Shown: positions 1-7,413 of the stretch, one piece after another
How the letters are laid out: the number at the start of each line of letters is the position of its first letter
Position numbering within the stretch: the stretch's first letter is position 1
From: Sandaracinaceae bacterium
GTDB taxonomy: Bacteria; Myxococcota_A; Polyangia; Polyangiales; Houyiibacteriaceae
Assembly: GCA_012514415.1 (NCBI GenBank)
Contig: JAAZAH010000087.1
Location: 1-8,900, forward strand
Length of the DNA: 8,900 nucleotides
Direction of reading: 5' to 3'
The notes under the pieces: model-generated
What the model saw: only the letters and a program-made list of their open reading frames with translations
Databases searched by the model: none
Told to the model about the DNA's origin: nothing
Made by a program: the position numbers and the translations under genes

Positions 1-1
1 C

Positions 2-73
2 GAACTCTTGCGCCGCATCATTGAATACAACCTGGAAGCGAAGGCTGAAACGACGAGCTTCTGGCGCAAGTGA
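2..73 (+). CDS. C-terminal end of an unidentified protein (5' partial)
   Basis: An open frame enters from the left edge and ends at a TGA at 71-73, giving 23 residues that begin ELLRRIIEYNLEAKAE and end SFWRK. The residue mix (charged, helix-forming, with a Trp-Arg-Lys end) is compatible with the terminal helix of a soluble protein. The stretch is too short to assign a family. It is convergent with the TetR-type gene, with 37 bp between the stop codons and no clear hairpin there. It is accepted as a real gene end because the reading continues into flanking sequence and a convergent gene follows. The product is unknown. Confidence 0.45.
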   Translation, partial: ELLRRIIEYNLEAKAETTSFWRK

Positions 74-110
74 CTGGGCGGATGCGTGCGGCGTGCCTTT
101 GGGGACTCCA

Positions 111-713
111 TCAAGTCCGCTCCGAGACGAGAAGATCGGCGGCGGCCGCCGTCATGCCTTCGATATCGGCATCCCCTGCATAAATCCCATCGATGATGAG
201 TCGACACAGTCCGTGCACGGTCGCCCACCTCGCCTGCGCGCGCCTCAGCCCTTTCCTCCCACGACCGACGCGCGCGTCGAATCCGCTCGCGAACTCGACA
301 TATCGTCTGAAGGTATCGTAGGCGAGCGTTCGAAGGCTTTCGGTCGGCTTGCCTGATTTCCAGATCGTCCGCCCAAACATCAGCTCGTAGATCTCGGGGT
401 TGTCGGCGGCGTAGCTCACATAGGCGCGAACGAAACGAAGCGTCCGATCACGCACGCATCCCCTCGTATCCCCAGCCGCCTCTTGCACCGCCTTATCGAG
501 TGTGACGAAGCCAAGCTCAGCGAGTGCGCAGAGGAGATCGTTCTTATTCTCAAAGTGATGGTAGAGGGCGGAGGCACTTACCCCGGCGCGCTGAGCGAGC
601 TGCCGCAGAGAGAGCGAATCGAGCCCACTTTCCCGGATCATCAGGAGCGCCTCTCTCAATAAGGCTTCTCGCAGATCGCCGTGGTGGTAACGCTGAGGGG
701 GTTTTCGCGACAT
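111..713 (-). CDS. TetR/AcrR-family transcriptional repressor with WHG-type C-terminal domain
   Basis: The 200-residue protein has the layout of a TetR dimeric repressor. The N-terminus begins MSRKPPQRYHHGDLREALL, the usual lead-in of the WHG subgroup. A helix-turn-helix follows at about residues 34-62 (LSLRQLAQRAGVSASALYHHF). The ligand-binding half carries the NPEIYELMFG segment (105-114) and the signature Trp163-x3-His167-Gly168 (WATVHG). The ATG at 713 was chosen because the family alignment starts there. The frame stays open to an ATG at 788, but that extension would run through the shared promoter and adds non-family sequence. No strong Shine-Dalgarno sequence is seen. The gene is divergent from fadH with 89 bp between starts, so by analogy with other TetR pairs it probably represses itself and fadH. 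The ligand is not readable from the sequence. An acyl-CoA or fatty acid is inferred from the neighbour. Confidence 0.9.
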   Translation of the reverse strand: MSRKPPQRYHHGDLREALLREALLMIRESGLDSLSLRQLAQRAGVSASALYHHFENKNDLLCALAELGFVTLDKAVQEAAGDTRGCVRDRTLRFVRAYVSYAADNPEIYELMFGRTIWKSGKPTESLRTLAYDTFRRYVEFASGFDARVGRGRKGLRRAQARWATVHGLCRLIIDGIYAGDADIEGMTAAAADLLVSERT

Positions 714-723
714 CAAAAGTATC

Positions 724-752
724 TTGACACTGTTGAGATTAACTGTCATCTG
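724..752 (+). promoter_or_regulatory. Possible fadH promoter
   Basis: A perfect -35 hexamer TTGACA lies at 724-729. At the usual 16-17 bp distance the -10 position (746-752) reads TCATCTG, a poor match to TATAAT, so the promoter would be weak or activator-dependent. On the opposite strand ATGACA (749-744) is a five-of-six -35 match followed 17 bp later by CAAGAT (726-721), which could serve the TetR-type gene. If both are real, the two divergent promoters overlap and a single bound repressor could shut both. Confidence 0.35.
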
Positions 753-766
753 AACAGCGTACAGAT
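748..766. promoter_or_regulatory. Candidate TetR-type operator (19-bp imperfect palindrome)
   Basis: The sequence ATCTGAACAGCGTACAGAT has matching half-sites ATCTGnAC and GTnCAGAT around a 3-bp centre, so 14 of 19 positions agree with the reverse complement. Size, symmetry and the TGnAC...GTnCA core are typical of TetR-family operators, including those of fatty-acid regulators such as FabR and DesT. It sits in the divergent gap, overlapping the poor -10 region for fadH and 36 bp before the fadH start. A second, looser pair of half-sites, TGACA (725-729) and TGTCA (744-748), lies next to it. Binding by the adjacent regulator is inferred. Confidence 0.5.
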
Positions 767-802
767 TGAGCGCGTCTTTCGCGTGCATGGACGGAGCAGA
801 AC

Positions 803-2815
803 ATGAGTGACGCCTATCCCCACCTCTTTGAGCCTCTCGACCTCGGCTTCACGACGCTTCGAAACCGCGTCGTGATGGGATCGATGCATACCGGGCTCGA
901 AGATTATTTTTGGAACTTTCCAAAACTCGCGGCGTATTTCGAAGAGCGCGCGAAGGGTGGTGTCGGGCTGATCGTCACGGGCGGGCTCAGCGTGAACTAT
1001 CGAGCATGGTTCTATCCCGGCTCGGGTACGGTGAACCGCAGTTTCGACATCCTTCCGCATCGCCTCGTGACGCGCGCGGTTCATCGTCACGGCGGGAAGA
1101 TCGCGCTGCAGCTCATCCATACGGGACGGTACGCGCACCACCCTTGGTCGGTCTCGGCGGCCGCGAAGAAATCCCCGATCAACCCCTTTAGGCCCCGTGC
1201 GATGAGCGAGCGGCAGATCCTGTCGACCATCGAGGATTTTACGCGCGCTGCTAGGATCGCGAAACGTGCGGGATATGACGGCGTCGAGATCATGGGGAGC
1301 GAGGGATATCTGCTCAACCAATTTGCCTGCCGCCGCGTCAACGATCGCACCGATCGCTGGGGCGGCGATATCCATGGAAGGATGCGCCTCGGGGTGGAGA
1401 TCGTGCGCGCGATCCGCGAGGCAGTGGGGCCGAATTTCATCGTGATGTATCGGCTCTCCGTCCTCGACCTCGTCGAAGGCGGCAACACCTTTCGGGAAGT
1501 GGCGACGATGGCGCGCGGTCTCGAAGAGGCGGGCGTGACGATCCTGAATACCGGCGTCGGCTGGCACGAGGCACGCATCCCGACGATCGCGACCTCGGTC
1601 CCCCGTGCGGCGTTTCGCGAGGTGACGGCCCGTCTCAAAGCGGAAGTGCGCGTTCCTGTGGTCGCCTCGAACCGCATCAATACGCCCGAAGTCGCCGAAG
1701 AAATCCTCAGAAGCGGCGGCGCCGACCTCATCTCGATGGCGCGCCCCCTCCTCGCCGATCCCTTCTTCGTCCATAAAGCGAAGCTTGGAAAGCCCGAGGC
1801 CATCAACACGTGCATCGCTTGTAACCAAGCGTGTCTCGACCATACCTTCTCGCTCAAGCGGGCGAGCTGCCTCGTCAACCCCCGAGCGGCGCGAGAGACC
1901 GAGCTCCAATACCGGCCCGCGAATAAGCGCAAGCGCATCGCCGTGGTGGGTGCCGGCATGGCAGGCCTCTCCGCGGCGGCCGTCGCCGCCGAGCGTGGTC
2001 ATCACGTCACTGTCTTCGAGGCGAGCGATGCGATCGGGGGACAGTTTCGCATGGCCGCCGTCATCCCAGGCAAAGAAGAATTCCGCGAGACGCTCCGGTT
2101 CTTTGAGTATGAGCTCGCTCGGACCGGGGTGGACTTGCGCCTCAACACGCGCGTTACACCACACGATCTACACGGCTTCGATGAGGTGATCGTGGCAACG
2201 GGGGTGAAGCCGCGCCTCCCCGATATCCCCGGGATCGATCATCCCAAGGTGCTGAGCTATCACGAGGTCCTGTTCGAGCGAAAGCCGGTTGGGGAGAGGG
2301 TCGCGATCATTGGCGCAGGCGGCATCGGTGTCGATGTTTGCGAGTTCCTCCTCCATGAGCCCGGTCAGAGCATCGAAGCGTTTTGCGATGAGTGGGGTGT
2401 GGATCCAAGCGGCTCGACCGAAGGCGGCTTGCGTCCTCCGAAGCCAGCGCCCCCGCGACGTGACATCGTGATGCTGCAGCGCAAACCTGCAAAGAAGCGG
2501 AAAATGGGCACGGGGCCCGGTCGGACGACGGGTTGGGTGCATCGCCTTGTGCTCGAGCGCGCGGGCGTGAGGATGCTCGATGAGGTGAGCTATGAGCGGA
2601 TCGACGATCGCGGGCTTCATATTCGCCGAAAGGGTGAGCGCGAGATTCTCGACGTCGATACGATTGTGCTCGCTGCCGGGCAGATCTCGGTTAGAGAGCT
2701 TATCGACGGCCGACGTCGTGCTGGAGTGCATGTCATCGGAGGCGCGGATGTCGCGGCGGAGCTCGACGCGAAGAGGGCCATCGCCCAAGGCGCCGAGCTT
2801 GCAGCACGACTTTGA
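803..2815 (+). CDS. fadH: 2,4-dienoyl-CoA reductase (NADPH), FadH type
   Basis: This cytosolic iron-sulfur flavoenzyme uses NADPH to reduce 2,4-dienoyl-CoA so that polyunsaturated fatty acids can pass through beta-oxidation. At 670 residues it matches the E. coli enzyme (about 672) end to end. The N-terminal half is an old-yellow-enzyme-type FMN barrel (RNRVVMGSMHTGLE near 20-33). The proposed proton donors Tyr169 (GSEGYL) and His255 (GWHEARIP) are both present. Four cysteines for the 4Fe-4S cluster follow at 337, 340, 344 and 356 (CIACNQAC...C). Then come two GxGxxG dinucleotide motifs, one for FAD at 383-388 and one for NADPH at 504-509. The C-terminus keeps the family ELDAKRAIAQG block. 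The ATG at 803 has GGAG at 793-796, six bases upstream. The gene stands alone, opposite a TetR-type regulator that probably controls it. Single-domain paralogues such as NADH:flavin oxidoreductases are excluded by the full match over both halves. Confidence 0.95.
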   Translation: MSDAYPHLFEPLDLGFTTLRNRVVMGSMHTGLEDYFWNFPKLAAYFEERAKGGVGLIVTGGLSVNYRAWFYPGSGTVNRSFDILPHRLVTRAVHRHGGKIALQLIHTGRYAHHPWSVSAAAKKSPINPFRPRAMSERQILSTIEDFTRAARIAKRAGYDGVEIMGSEGYLLNQFACRRVNDRTDRWGGDIHGRMRLGVEIVRAIREAVGPNFIVMYRLSVLDLVEGGNTFREVATMARGLEEAGVTILNTGVGWHEARIPTIATSVPRAAFREVTARLKAEVRVPVVASNRINTPEVAEEILRSGGADLISMARPLLADPFFVHKAKLGKPEAINTCIACNQACLDHTFSLKRASCLVNPRAARETELQYRPANKRKRIAVVGAGMAGLSAAAVAAERGHHVTVFEASDAIGGQFRMAAVIPGKEEFRETLRFFEYELARTGVDLRLNTRVTPHDLHGFDEVIVATGVKPRLPDIPGIDHPKVLSYHEVLFERKPVGERVAIIGAGGIGVDVCEFLLHEPGQSIEAFCDEWGVDPSGSTEGGLRPPKPAPPRRDIVMLQRKPAKKRKMGTGPGRTTGWVHRLVLERAGVRMLDEVSYERIDDRGLHIRRKGEREILDVDTIVLAAGQISVRELIDGRRRAGVHVIGGADVAAELDAKRAIAQGAELAARL

Positions 2816-2880
2816 GGCGAAGCGCTCCTCTCTCTCCGCGTCTTCTGCGGTGACGCGAGATGACGCGATGCATGGCGATC

Positions 2881-2926
2881 GAGCGGCTCTCTCCTCCGTG
2901 TCCGTGGCGGAGGAGTCTCGCCGCTC
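2881..2926. terminator. Compound hairpin between convergent fadH and hydrolase genes
   Basis: An inner stem CTCCTCCG (2891-2898) pairs perfectly with CGGAGGAG (2908-2915) across a 9-nt loop. An outer stem GAGCGG (2881-2886) pairs with CCGCTC (2921-2926) across a 4/5-nt internal loop, giving 14 base pairs in 46 nt. It lies in the 131-bp gap between two convergent stop codons, where a terminator usable from both sides would be expected. No T-run follows on either strand, so classical intrinsic termination is uncertain. It may instead act as an RNA 3'-end stabiliser. Confidence 0.45.
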
Positions 2927-2946
2927 AGAGATTGAAAAGCGTGGGC

Positions 2947-3720
2947 TTAGGCGCCTCGCGGATCAGCGAGCCTGTCGGAGAGAAAGCGTTCCATCACCTC
3001 GGCGACATCCGCGGGACGCTCCATCGGAAGCATGTGCCCCGCGCCTTCGATGAGCGAAAGTTCGGCTTGGGGCATCTTCGATGCGAGGTACTCCGAATAT
3101 TTTGGTGGCGTCATTCGATCGGCCGAGCCGACGATGACGCGAGCCGGAACGTCAATGGATGCGATGGCCGACATGCGATCGAAGGCGTTGGCAACCGTCC
3201 AATCGCTTAGCGCGCTCTCCGTGGGTACGCTTTCCTCGAGCGCCGCGAAGCGCAAACGCTCGCTCTCTGGAAACTCAGGAGAATAGGGTGAAAACGGGAG
3301 GTTCGAGGGGCCGCCTGCGCGGACGGCCTCGATGATGGCGGGATGCACGCGGAGGCGGGCGCCTGTTGCGATGAGGATGAGCCCGCGTACGAATGGCAGC
3401 TTGAAGAGCCCGATCTCGAGCGCGAGTGCGCCTCCGAGCGAATGGCCTGAAACGACGATCTTCTCGAGCCCAAGCACGTCGATGAGCTCGCGTACTTCCT
3501 CTCCACGAGCTTGTAGATTTTCGGCCGGACGCCCCGCGCTCCTCCCTCTTCCCCGCGCGTCGGGGATGACGATCTCTCGTCCGGGGAGCGCCTCGGCAAG
3601 TGGCAAAAGATGCGCTGCCCGATGTCCCGCGCCGTGAAGAAGGATGAGCGTCGGCCCCTTTCCCTCGCGGTAGAGATACGAGAGCGCTCCTTGGTGAAGA
3701 CTTGCGATCCGTTCTTCCAT
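2947..3720 (-). CDS. Alpha/beta-fold hydrolase
   Basis: The 257-residue protein is a complete single-domain alpha/beta hydrolase with no signal peptide, so probably cytosolic. The oxyanion-hole motif HGAGH is at 29-33. The nucleophile elbow GHSLGG puts Ser94 as catalytic serine. Asp201 (VGSADRMTPP) and His229 (GAGHML) complete the triad. A short lid-like insert (about 125-175) separates the core strands. This layout fits esterases, lactonases and related hydrolases, and the substrate cannot be told from sequence alone. The ATG at 3720 has an AAGAG-like ribosome site about 7 bases upstream. The gene lies 67 bp downstream of the ppnN-type gene on the same strand, so it may be co-transcribed with it. 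No functional link to nucleotide metabolism is apparent. Confidence 0.9.
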   Translation of the reverse strand: MEERIASLHQGALSYLYREGKGPTLILLHGAGHRAAHLLPLAEALPGREIVIPDARGRGRSAGRPAENLQARGEEVRELIDVLGLEKIVVSGHSLGGALALEIGLFKLPFVRGLILIATGARLRVHPAIIEAVRAGGPSNLPFSPYSPEFPESERLRFAALEESVPTESALSDWTVANAFDRMSAIASIDVPARVIVGSADRMTPPKYSEYLASKMPQAELSLIEGAGHMLPMERPADVAEVMERFLSDRLADPRGA

Positions 3721-3787
3721 TGATTGCTCTTCGACAAATCAGGGCCTTCGGGCGTTCCGGCGCGCTTATTGGACGCGCGGGAGGGCC

Positions 3788-5182
3788 TCAACTCTCGAGC
3801 ACATAACAGGCTCGGTAGGAACCATCGAGTTTCATCCTTCCCTCTTCGGCAAAGCTCGTCAGAAGCTCCTCCAGCGGATCGATGATCTGTGCATCCGCAC
3901 GTAGACGATATGGGCCCTTCTCCTCGACCTCGCGGATGCCGCGCTCCTTCACGTTTCCGGCGACGAGCCCCGAGAAGGCCCGGCGGAGATTCACCGCGCG
4001 TTCGTGAACGGGCTGATCGAGGCGCAGCTCGAGGGCGGCCATCGCCTCATGCGTCGGCTCGAAGGGCATCTGGAAATCATGCGGAATCTGAAGGCGCCAG
4101 TTGTAGGCGTATGCGTCGCCCTTTCGCTTTCGATAGGCGCGCACCTCGGGCATCGCGTCGATCATCGCGCGCGCAACTGCCTCGGGATCGTCCAGAATCA
4201 CGCGGTATCTGCGGAGCGCATCCGTTCCAAGCGTCGCATTGATGAAACGGTCGATTCGCTCGAAATAACTCCTCGATGACTCAGGCCCTGTGAAAATCAC
4301 CGGAAGCGGCTCATCCATATTTTCGGGCTCTAGGAGAATGCCGAGGAGATAGAGGATCTCTTCGGTCGTCCCCACTCCGCCTGGAAAGATCACGATGCCA
4401 TGGGCTGTTCGCACGAAGGCTTCGAGGCGCTTCTCGATGTCGGGAAGAATGATGAGCTGATTGACGATGGGGTTTGGAGGCTCTGCGGCGATGATTCCGG
4501 GCTCGGTGATGCCGACATATCGGCCGCGATATTGCCGCTGCTTCGAATGTCCAATGGCGGCGCCCTTCATCGGCCCTTTCATCGCACCGGGGCCACAGCC
4601 CGTGGCCACATCGAGCCCACGAAGGCCGAGTTCATAGCCGACCTTCTTCGTGTAAACGTATTCGTGCCGAGGGATCGAGTGCCCACCCCAACACACGATG
4701 AGGTTCGAATGCGTGCTCGTCTCGAAGACGCCGCTATTGCGGAGGATCGAGAAGACTGCGTCCGTGATCGCTTCCGAGCTTTCGACGCGGAGCCGTCCGG
4801 CTTCGACCTCGATCGCCACGTAGACGATATCGCGGAGCACGCTGAAGAGATGCTCTCGAACGCCTTCGATCATTCGCCCATCGACAAAGGCCGAGGCTGG
4901 GGCGTTCTCGATGTCGAGCCGAACACCGAAGGGCTCACGGACAATATCGATGCGAAAATCTTTATAGGTCTCGAAGAGGGTCTTGGCGTCGTCGATCTCG
5001 CTGCCCGACGCAAGCACGGCGAGCGCGCAACGCTGAAAAAGCGGGGCGAGATCGGTCCGGCTGCTCTCTTCGAGGAGCTTCATCTCGCGCTGTGAGAGAT
5101 GCTCGAGTGAGCCTCTCGGACCGACCTGTGCGCTTACGGTCGACGCCGCAAGCCTTTGGAATCGTGCTTTACTTTCTGCCAC
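3788..5182 (-). CDS. ppnN: Pyrimidine/purine nucleotide 5'-monophosphate nucleosidase (PpnN/YgdH type, LOG family)
   Basis: The protein (464 residues; E. coli PpnN is 454) matches that family along its whole length. An N-terminal regulatory domain (about 23-135, FVDGRMI and LRDIVYV) precedes the Rossmann-like LOG core. The core carries CWGGHSI (164-170), GCGPGAMKGPMKGAA (195-209) and the diagnostic PGGVGTTEE (267-275), whose glutamates act in N-glycosidic cleavage. The C-terminal domain ends with the conserved QMPFEP, LRRAFSGLVAGNVKE and GPYRL blocks. Known members hydrolyse nucleoside monophosphates to base plus ribose 5-phosphate and are controlled by (p)ppGpp. The same control here is inferred from conservation. 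The start is GTG at 5182. An in-frame TAG lies just upstream, and the next ATG (codon 34) would remove conserved sequence. The Shine-Dalgarno sequence is weak. The gene is divergent from the dehydrogenase gene. Confidence 0.93.
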   Translation of the reverse strand: MAESKARFQRLAASTVSAQVGPRGSLEHLSQREMKLLEESSRTDLAPLFQRCALAVLASGSEIDDAKTLFETYKDFRIDIVREPFGVRLDIENAPASAFVDGRMIEGVREHLFSVLRDIVYVAIEVEAGRLRVESSEAITDAVFSILRNSGVFETSTHSNLIVCWGGHSIPRHEYVYTKKVGYELGLRGLDVATGCGPGAMKGPMKGAAIGHSKQRQYRGRYVGITEPGIIAAEPPNPIVNQLIILPDIEKRLEAFVRTAHGIVIFPGGVGTTEEILYLLGILLEPENMDEPLPVIFTGPESSRSYFERIDRFINATLGTDALRRYRVILDDPEAVARAMIDAMPEVRAYRKRKGDAYAYNWRLQIPHDFQMPFEPTHEAMAALELRLDQPVHERAVNLRRAFSGLVAGNVKERGIREVEEKGPYRLRADAQIIDPLEELLTSFAEEGRMKLDGSYRACYVLES

Positions 5183-5208
5183 CCTCTGAGTCTAACAGCG
5201 ATGGCGAA

Positions 5209-5218
5209 AAGGCGCCTT
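5209..5218. promoter_or_regulatory. 10-bp perfect palindrome in the divergent ppnN/dehydrogenase gap
   Basis: AAGGCGCCTT reads the same on both strands and lies in the 75-bp gap between the two divergent starts. It is flanked by a second inverted pair, GAAAAG (5206-5211) and CTTTTC (5222-5227). It could be an operator for a dimeric regulator, but GC-rich palindromes of this length arise by chance fairly often and no regulator gene is adjacent. No convincing -35/-10 pair was found for either gene. Confidence 0.2.
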
Positions 5219-5257
5219 CCGCTTTTCCTTTCAGCACCCTCCTGTTACGAGATGACT

Positions 5258-6070
5258 ATGAAAAAGCGTTTCGAAGGATCGATCGTCTGGATCACGGGCG
5301 GAGGCAGCGGCATCGGCCGCGCGCTCGCCGAAGAATTCGCGCGCCAAGGGGCGAATGTCGTCGTCTCTGGTAGACGAAGGGAGCGACTTGAAGAGACCTG
5401 CGAGGCGCTCAAGGCGCTTGGAAGTGACGCCATGTTCGTCGAAGCCGACGTCACCTCCGATGCCAGCCTTTCACTCGCTGTCGACGCGATCGTCGAGCGC
5501 TACGGTCGCCTCGATATCGCCGTTGCGAACGCTGGATTCGCTGTCTCCTCGCGCATCGAAAACCTTGACGCAGCCACGTTGAGGAGACAGCTCGATACCA
5601 ACGTCGTGGGACTGGTAAGCACGGCCCGCGCGGCGATGCCCGAGCTTCGAAAGTCCAAGGGCCAGATCGTGCTCATCGGCTCCGTCACCTCGGTGTTTTG
5701 GGCGCCGGGGGTCGGTCCCTACAACGCCTCGAAGGCCGCCGTCCGTGCGCTCGGCCGAACGCTCGCAATCGAGATGCATGGAACGGGCGTGGGCGTGACG
5801 ACCATCCATCCAGGATTCGTCGAGAGCGAGATCAATCAAGTGGACAATCGCGGCGTCTACAATCCGAAGCGGCGCGATACCCGTCCTGCCAAGCTGATGT
5901 GGCCGAGTGATCGCGCGGCTCGAGTGATGGTTCGCGCCATCGCGCAACGAAAGCGCGAGTTCGTCTTTACATGGCACGGAAAGTTTGGGTTCTTCCTTGG
6001 GAAGCATCTGCCCGGGCTCGTCCACTTCTTCATGACGCGAAGCGGGAAGAAGGGGCTCCTCGAGCCCTGA
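5258..6070 (+). CDS. Short-chain dehydrogenase/reductase (classical SDR), probably NADPH-preferring
   Basis: The 270-residue protein is a Rossmann-fold oxidoreductase of the classical SDR type. It has TGGGSGIG (13-20) for cofactor binding and NAG (91-93). The catalytic tetrad is Asn115, Ser142, Tyr155 and Lys159 (YNASK), followed by the PGFVES segment (185-190). Arginines directly after the second strand (SGRRRERL, 37-44) favour NADPH over NADH, by family knowledge. A hydrophobic C-terminal stretch (FGFFLGKHLPGLVHFFM, about 243-259) could touch a membrane or a lipid-like substrate, which is an inference. The ATG at 5258 was chosen because the SDR fold begins a few residues later and GAG lies 6 bases upstream. 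An ATG at 5252 is equally in frame. The open frame back to 5156 would overlap the divergent gene's start. The substrate is unknown. It resembles broad-range ketone and 3-oxoacyl reductases of unknown role. Confidence 0.92.
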   Translation: MKKRFEGSIVWITGGGSGIGRALAEEFARQGANVVVSGRRRERLEETCEALKALGSDAMFVEADVTSDASLSLAVDAIVERYGRLDIAVANAGFAVSSRIENLDAATLRRQLDTNVVGLVSTARAAMPELRKSKGQIVLIGSVTSVFWAPGVGPYNASKAAVRALGRTLAIEMHGTGVGVTTIHPGFVESEINQVDNRGVYNPKRRDTRPAKLMWPSDRAARVMVRAIAQRKREFVFTWHGKFGFFLGKHLPGLVHFFMTRSGKKGLLEP

Positions 6071-6149
6071 GCTGCGCACCTTGGGTCGAGACGCGCTGAG
6101 CGGCTTTGCGCTTGAGCCGTCACGGCGCCGCTGCCGCGACGCGCAGTGC

Positions 6150-7053
6150 TTAGGGGATGTGTCCGACGAGCGAAAGCAGCAGGTAGGTCTCGCCATAGGT
6201 ATGGAATTCGTGGCGCATCGCGAAGTTGATCGAGACCTTCTGTGAGTCATAGCCGACGCCGGCCGTGAGCGCGTGGATCTCACGGCCGAGATCGCCCCTC
6301 CAACCGACGCGGAGCGGGACCTTCGAGGAGGACGTATTCGACGCCGCTTCCCATCAGGAGCTGGGTCGTCGCAAAGGTCGAAAAATCGGCCAGAAGATCG
6401 AAGCCGACATCGAACATCCGCTTGAAGTTGTAGGCGACTGCTCCACCGAAACGCTGCGGCACCAGGGCACTGTCGCGGTTGATAAGGTTCTCTCCGATCG
6501 CGGCGATGTGGAGGCCTTGGACGAGCATCACGCGGATGGCCGCATCGAGCGTGAACCCGCGCACGTGCGGGCCGATCGGATCGCCATTTTGATCTTCCCG
6601 ATTCGCGTTGAACTTCAGGTATCGGCCGGCGACACCGAGCGAGAGGCGGTTGGCGATGGGCACGGAGAGCCCGAGCTTCAGATCGTATCCGTTATAATCG
6701 CGCTCACGATTGCCGATGACCCCGCGCGCCATGATGCCGGCCGCGATGCTCTGGCTCGTCTTGGCGTCGACGATGGCGCCGCCGATTCCAAAGGTCTTTT
6801 CCTGGGGCACGCTCGTGAACGCGGCCTCGAGATCGTAGATGGGAAGATGCGAGAGATTCGCGACGTTCCCAGCAAGCGCGCCCGTCCCGTAGCTCGATGC
6901 GCGATTCCCGAGCCCAAGCGCGAGGCTTCGCGCCGACTCGAAGGTGTCCTCGCGCGGGATTCTGCCGAGGGGGAGCTCTCCCTGAGCCTCGGCGACAAGC
7001 GGTAGCGCCCAGATCGCGAGCGTGACTAGAAGGCTCGAGAGACGATGCAGCAT
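6150..7053 (-). pseudogene. Outer-membrane beta-barrel-like protein gene, frameshifted near the 3' end
   Basis: The first frame starts at ATG 7053 and encodes a signal peptide (hydrophobic to about residue 20, AEA-QG cleavage near 23). A run of alternating, glycine-rich amphipathic strands typical of an outer-membrane barrel follows (RSLALGLGNRASSYGTGAL near 42-60, then GAIVDAKTSQSIAAGI and LSLGVAGRYLKF). This frame holds homology-like sequence to Glu244 (6322), then ends after 13 unrelated codons at TGA 6280-6282. Skipping one base at 6320-6321 moves into a frame that stays open for 56 codons to TAA at 6150-6152. That frame reads VPLRVGWRGDLGREIHAL and on to RHEFHTYGETYLLLS, which looks like the expected closing strands. 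The restored protein would be about 300 residues. It resembles PorV/PorQ- or FadL-like barrels seen in deltaproteobacterial genomes, and its function is unknown. A sequencing error, a recent mutation or recoding could explain the break. The ATG lacks a well-spaced Shine-Dalgarno sequence (GGGAGG is 15 bases away). Confidence 0.75.
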
Positions 7054-7206
7054 GGCCGGACTCTAAATCCTCCCGGGGAAAGCGCCAAAAACCTTGACGA
7101 AAGATCAGGCTTGCAATCGCGTTCGATCGTGGATCGCCTCAGGGGGGCCGTGGATTGCCGCAAAATCAATCGCAGAAAGCTCAACAACCTTCACGGGTTA
7201 AGCATG

Positions 7207-7236
7207 GGATCCACAGTTCATCCACATTGTGGATAA
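7207..7236. promoter_or_regulatory. Cluster of three DnaA-box-like sites
   Basis: The minus strand at 7236-7228 reads TTATCCACA, the exact DnaA-box consensus. On the plus strand TCATCCACA (7218-7226) differs at one position and GGATCCACA (7207-7215) at two. The two plus-strand cores ATCCACA are 11 bp apart, about one helical turn. The exact box is inverted one base after the second, so DnaA molecules could bind side by side. The dnaA gene itself starts about 385 bp to the right. No further match with the CCACA/TGTGG core was seen in the gap. Confidence 0.72.
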
Positions 7237-7413
7237 GGTTGGGGATTCTTCGGTCCGTTTCGCGACCCCCCAATTCGGAGCGGTCCGTCCCTTGGATTTG
7301 CTTGAAAATTCAGCAACTTAGCGTCGATCTCTTCGGCTCCGCCCGCGTCCGTCCGGCGGCGCGATGCAGATCCGGGTCAAAGAATTCATTACGATCCCGC
7401 GGGGTTATAAATT

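Noticed and set aside
746..2164. Long minus-strand open frame of 472 codons opposite fadH
   Set aside because: It lies entirely antisense to a clear full-length FadH and reads as low-information Arg/Asp/His-rich sequence. Such frames are common opposite GC-rich genes.
3760..3778. GCGCG/CGCGC inverted repeat between the ppnN-type and hydrolase genes as a terminator
   Set aside because: It has only 5 bp with a 9-nt loop and no T-run, which is within chance for this composition. It does not argue against co-transcription.
4400..5095. Plus-strand open frame of 231 codons opposite the ppnN-type gene
   Set aside because: It is antisense to a strongly conserved protein, has no recognisable domain and no ribosome site.
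6101..6119. CGGCT/AGCCG repeat after the dehydrogenase gene as a terminator
   Set aside because: The 5-bp stem with a 9-nt loop and no T-run is too weak to call, although a terminator would be expected in this convergent gap.
5471..6283. Minus-strand open frame of 270 codons opposite the dehydrogenase gene
   Set aside because: It is antisense to a gene with all SDR catalytic motifs, and it is not the frame that continues the barrel gene (that one ends at 6150).
6265..7005. Plus-strand open frame of 246 codons opposite the barrel gene
   Set aside because: The minus strand encodes a signal peptide and barrel strands. The plus frame is compositionally biased with no family features.
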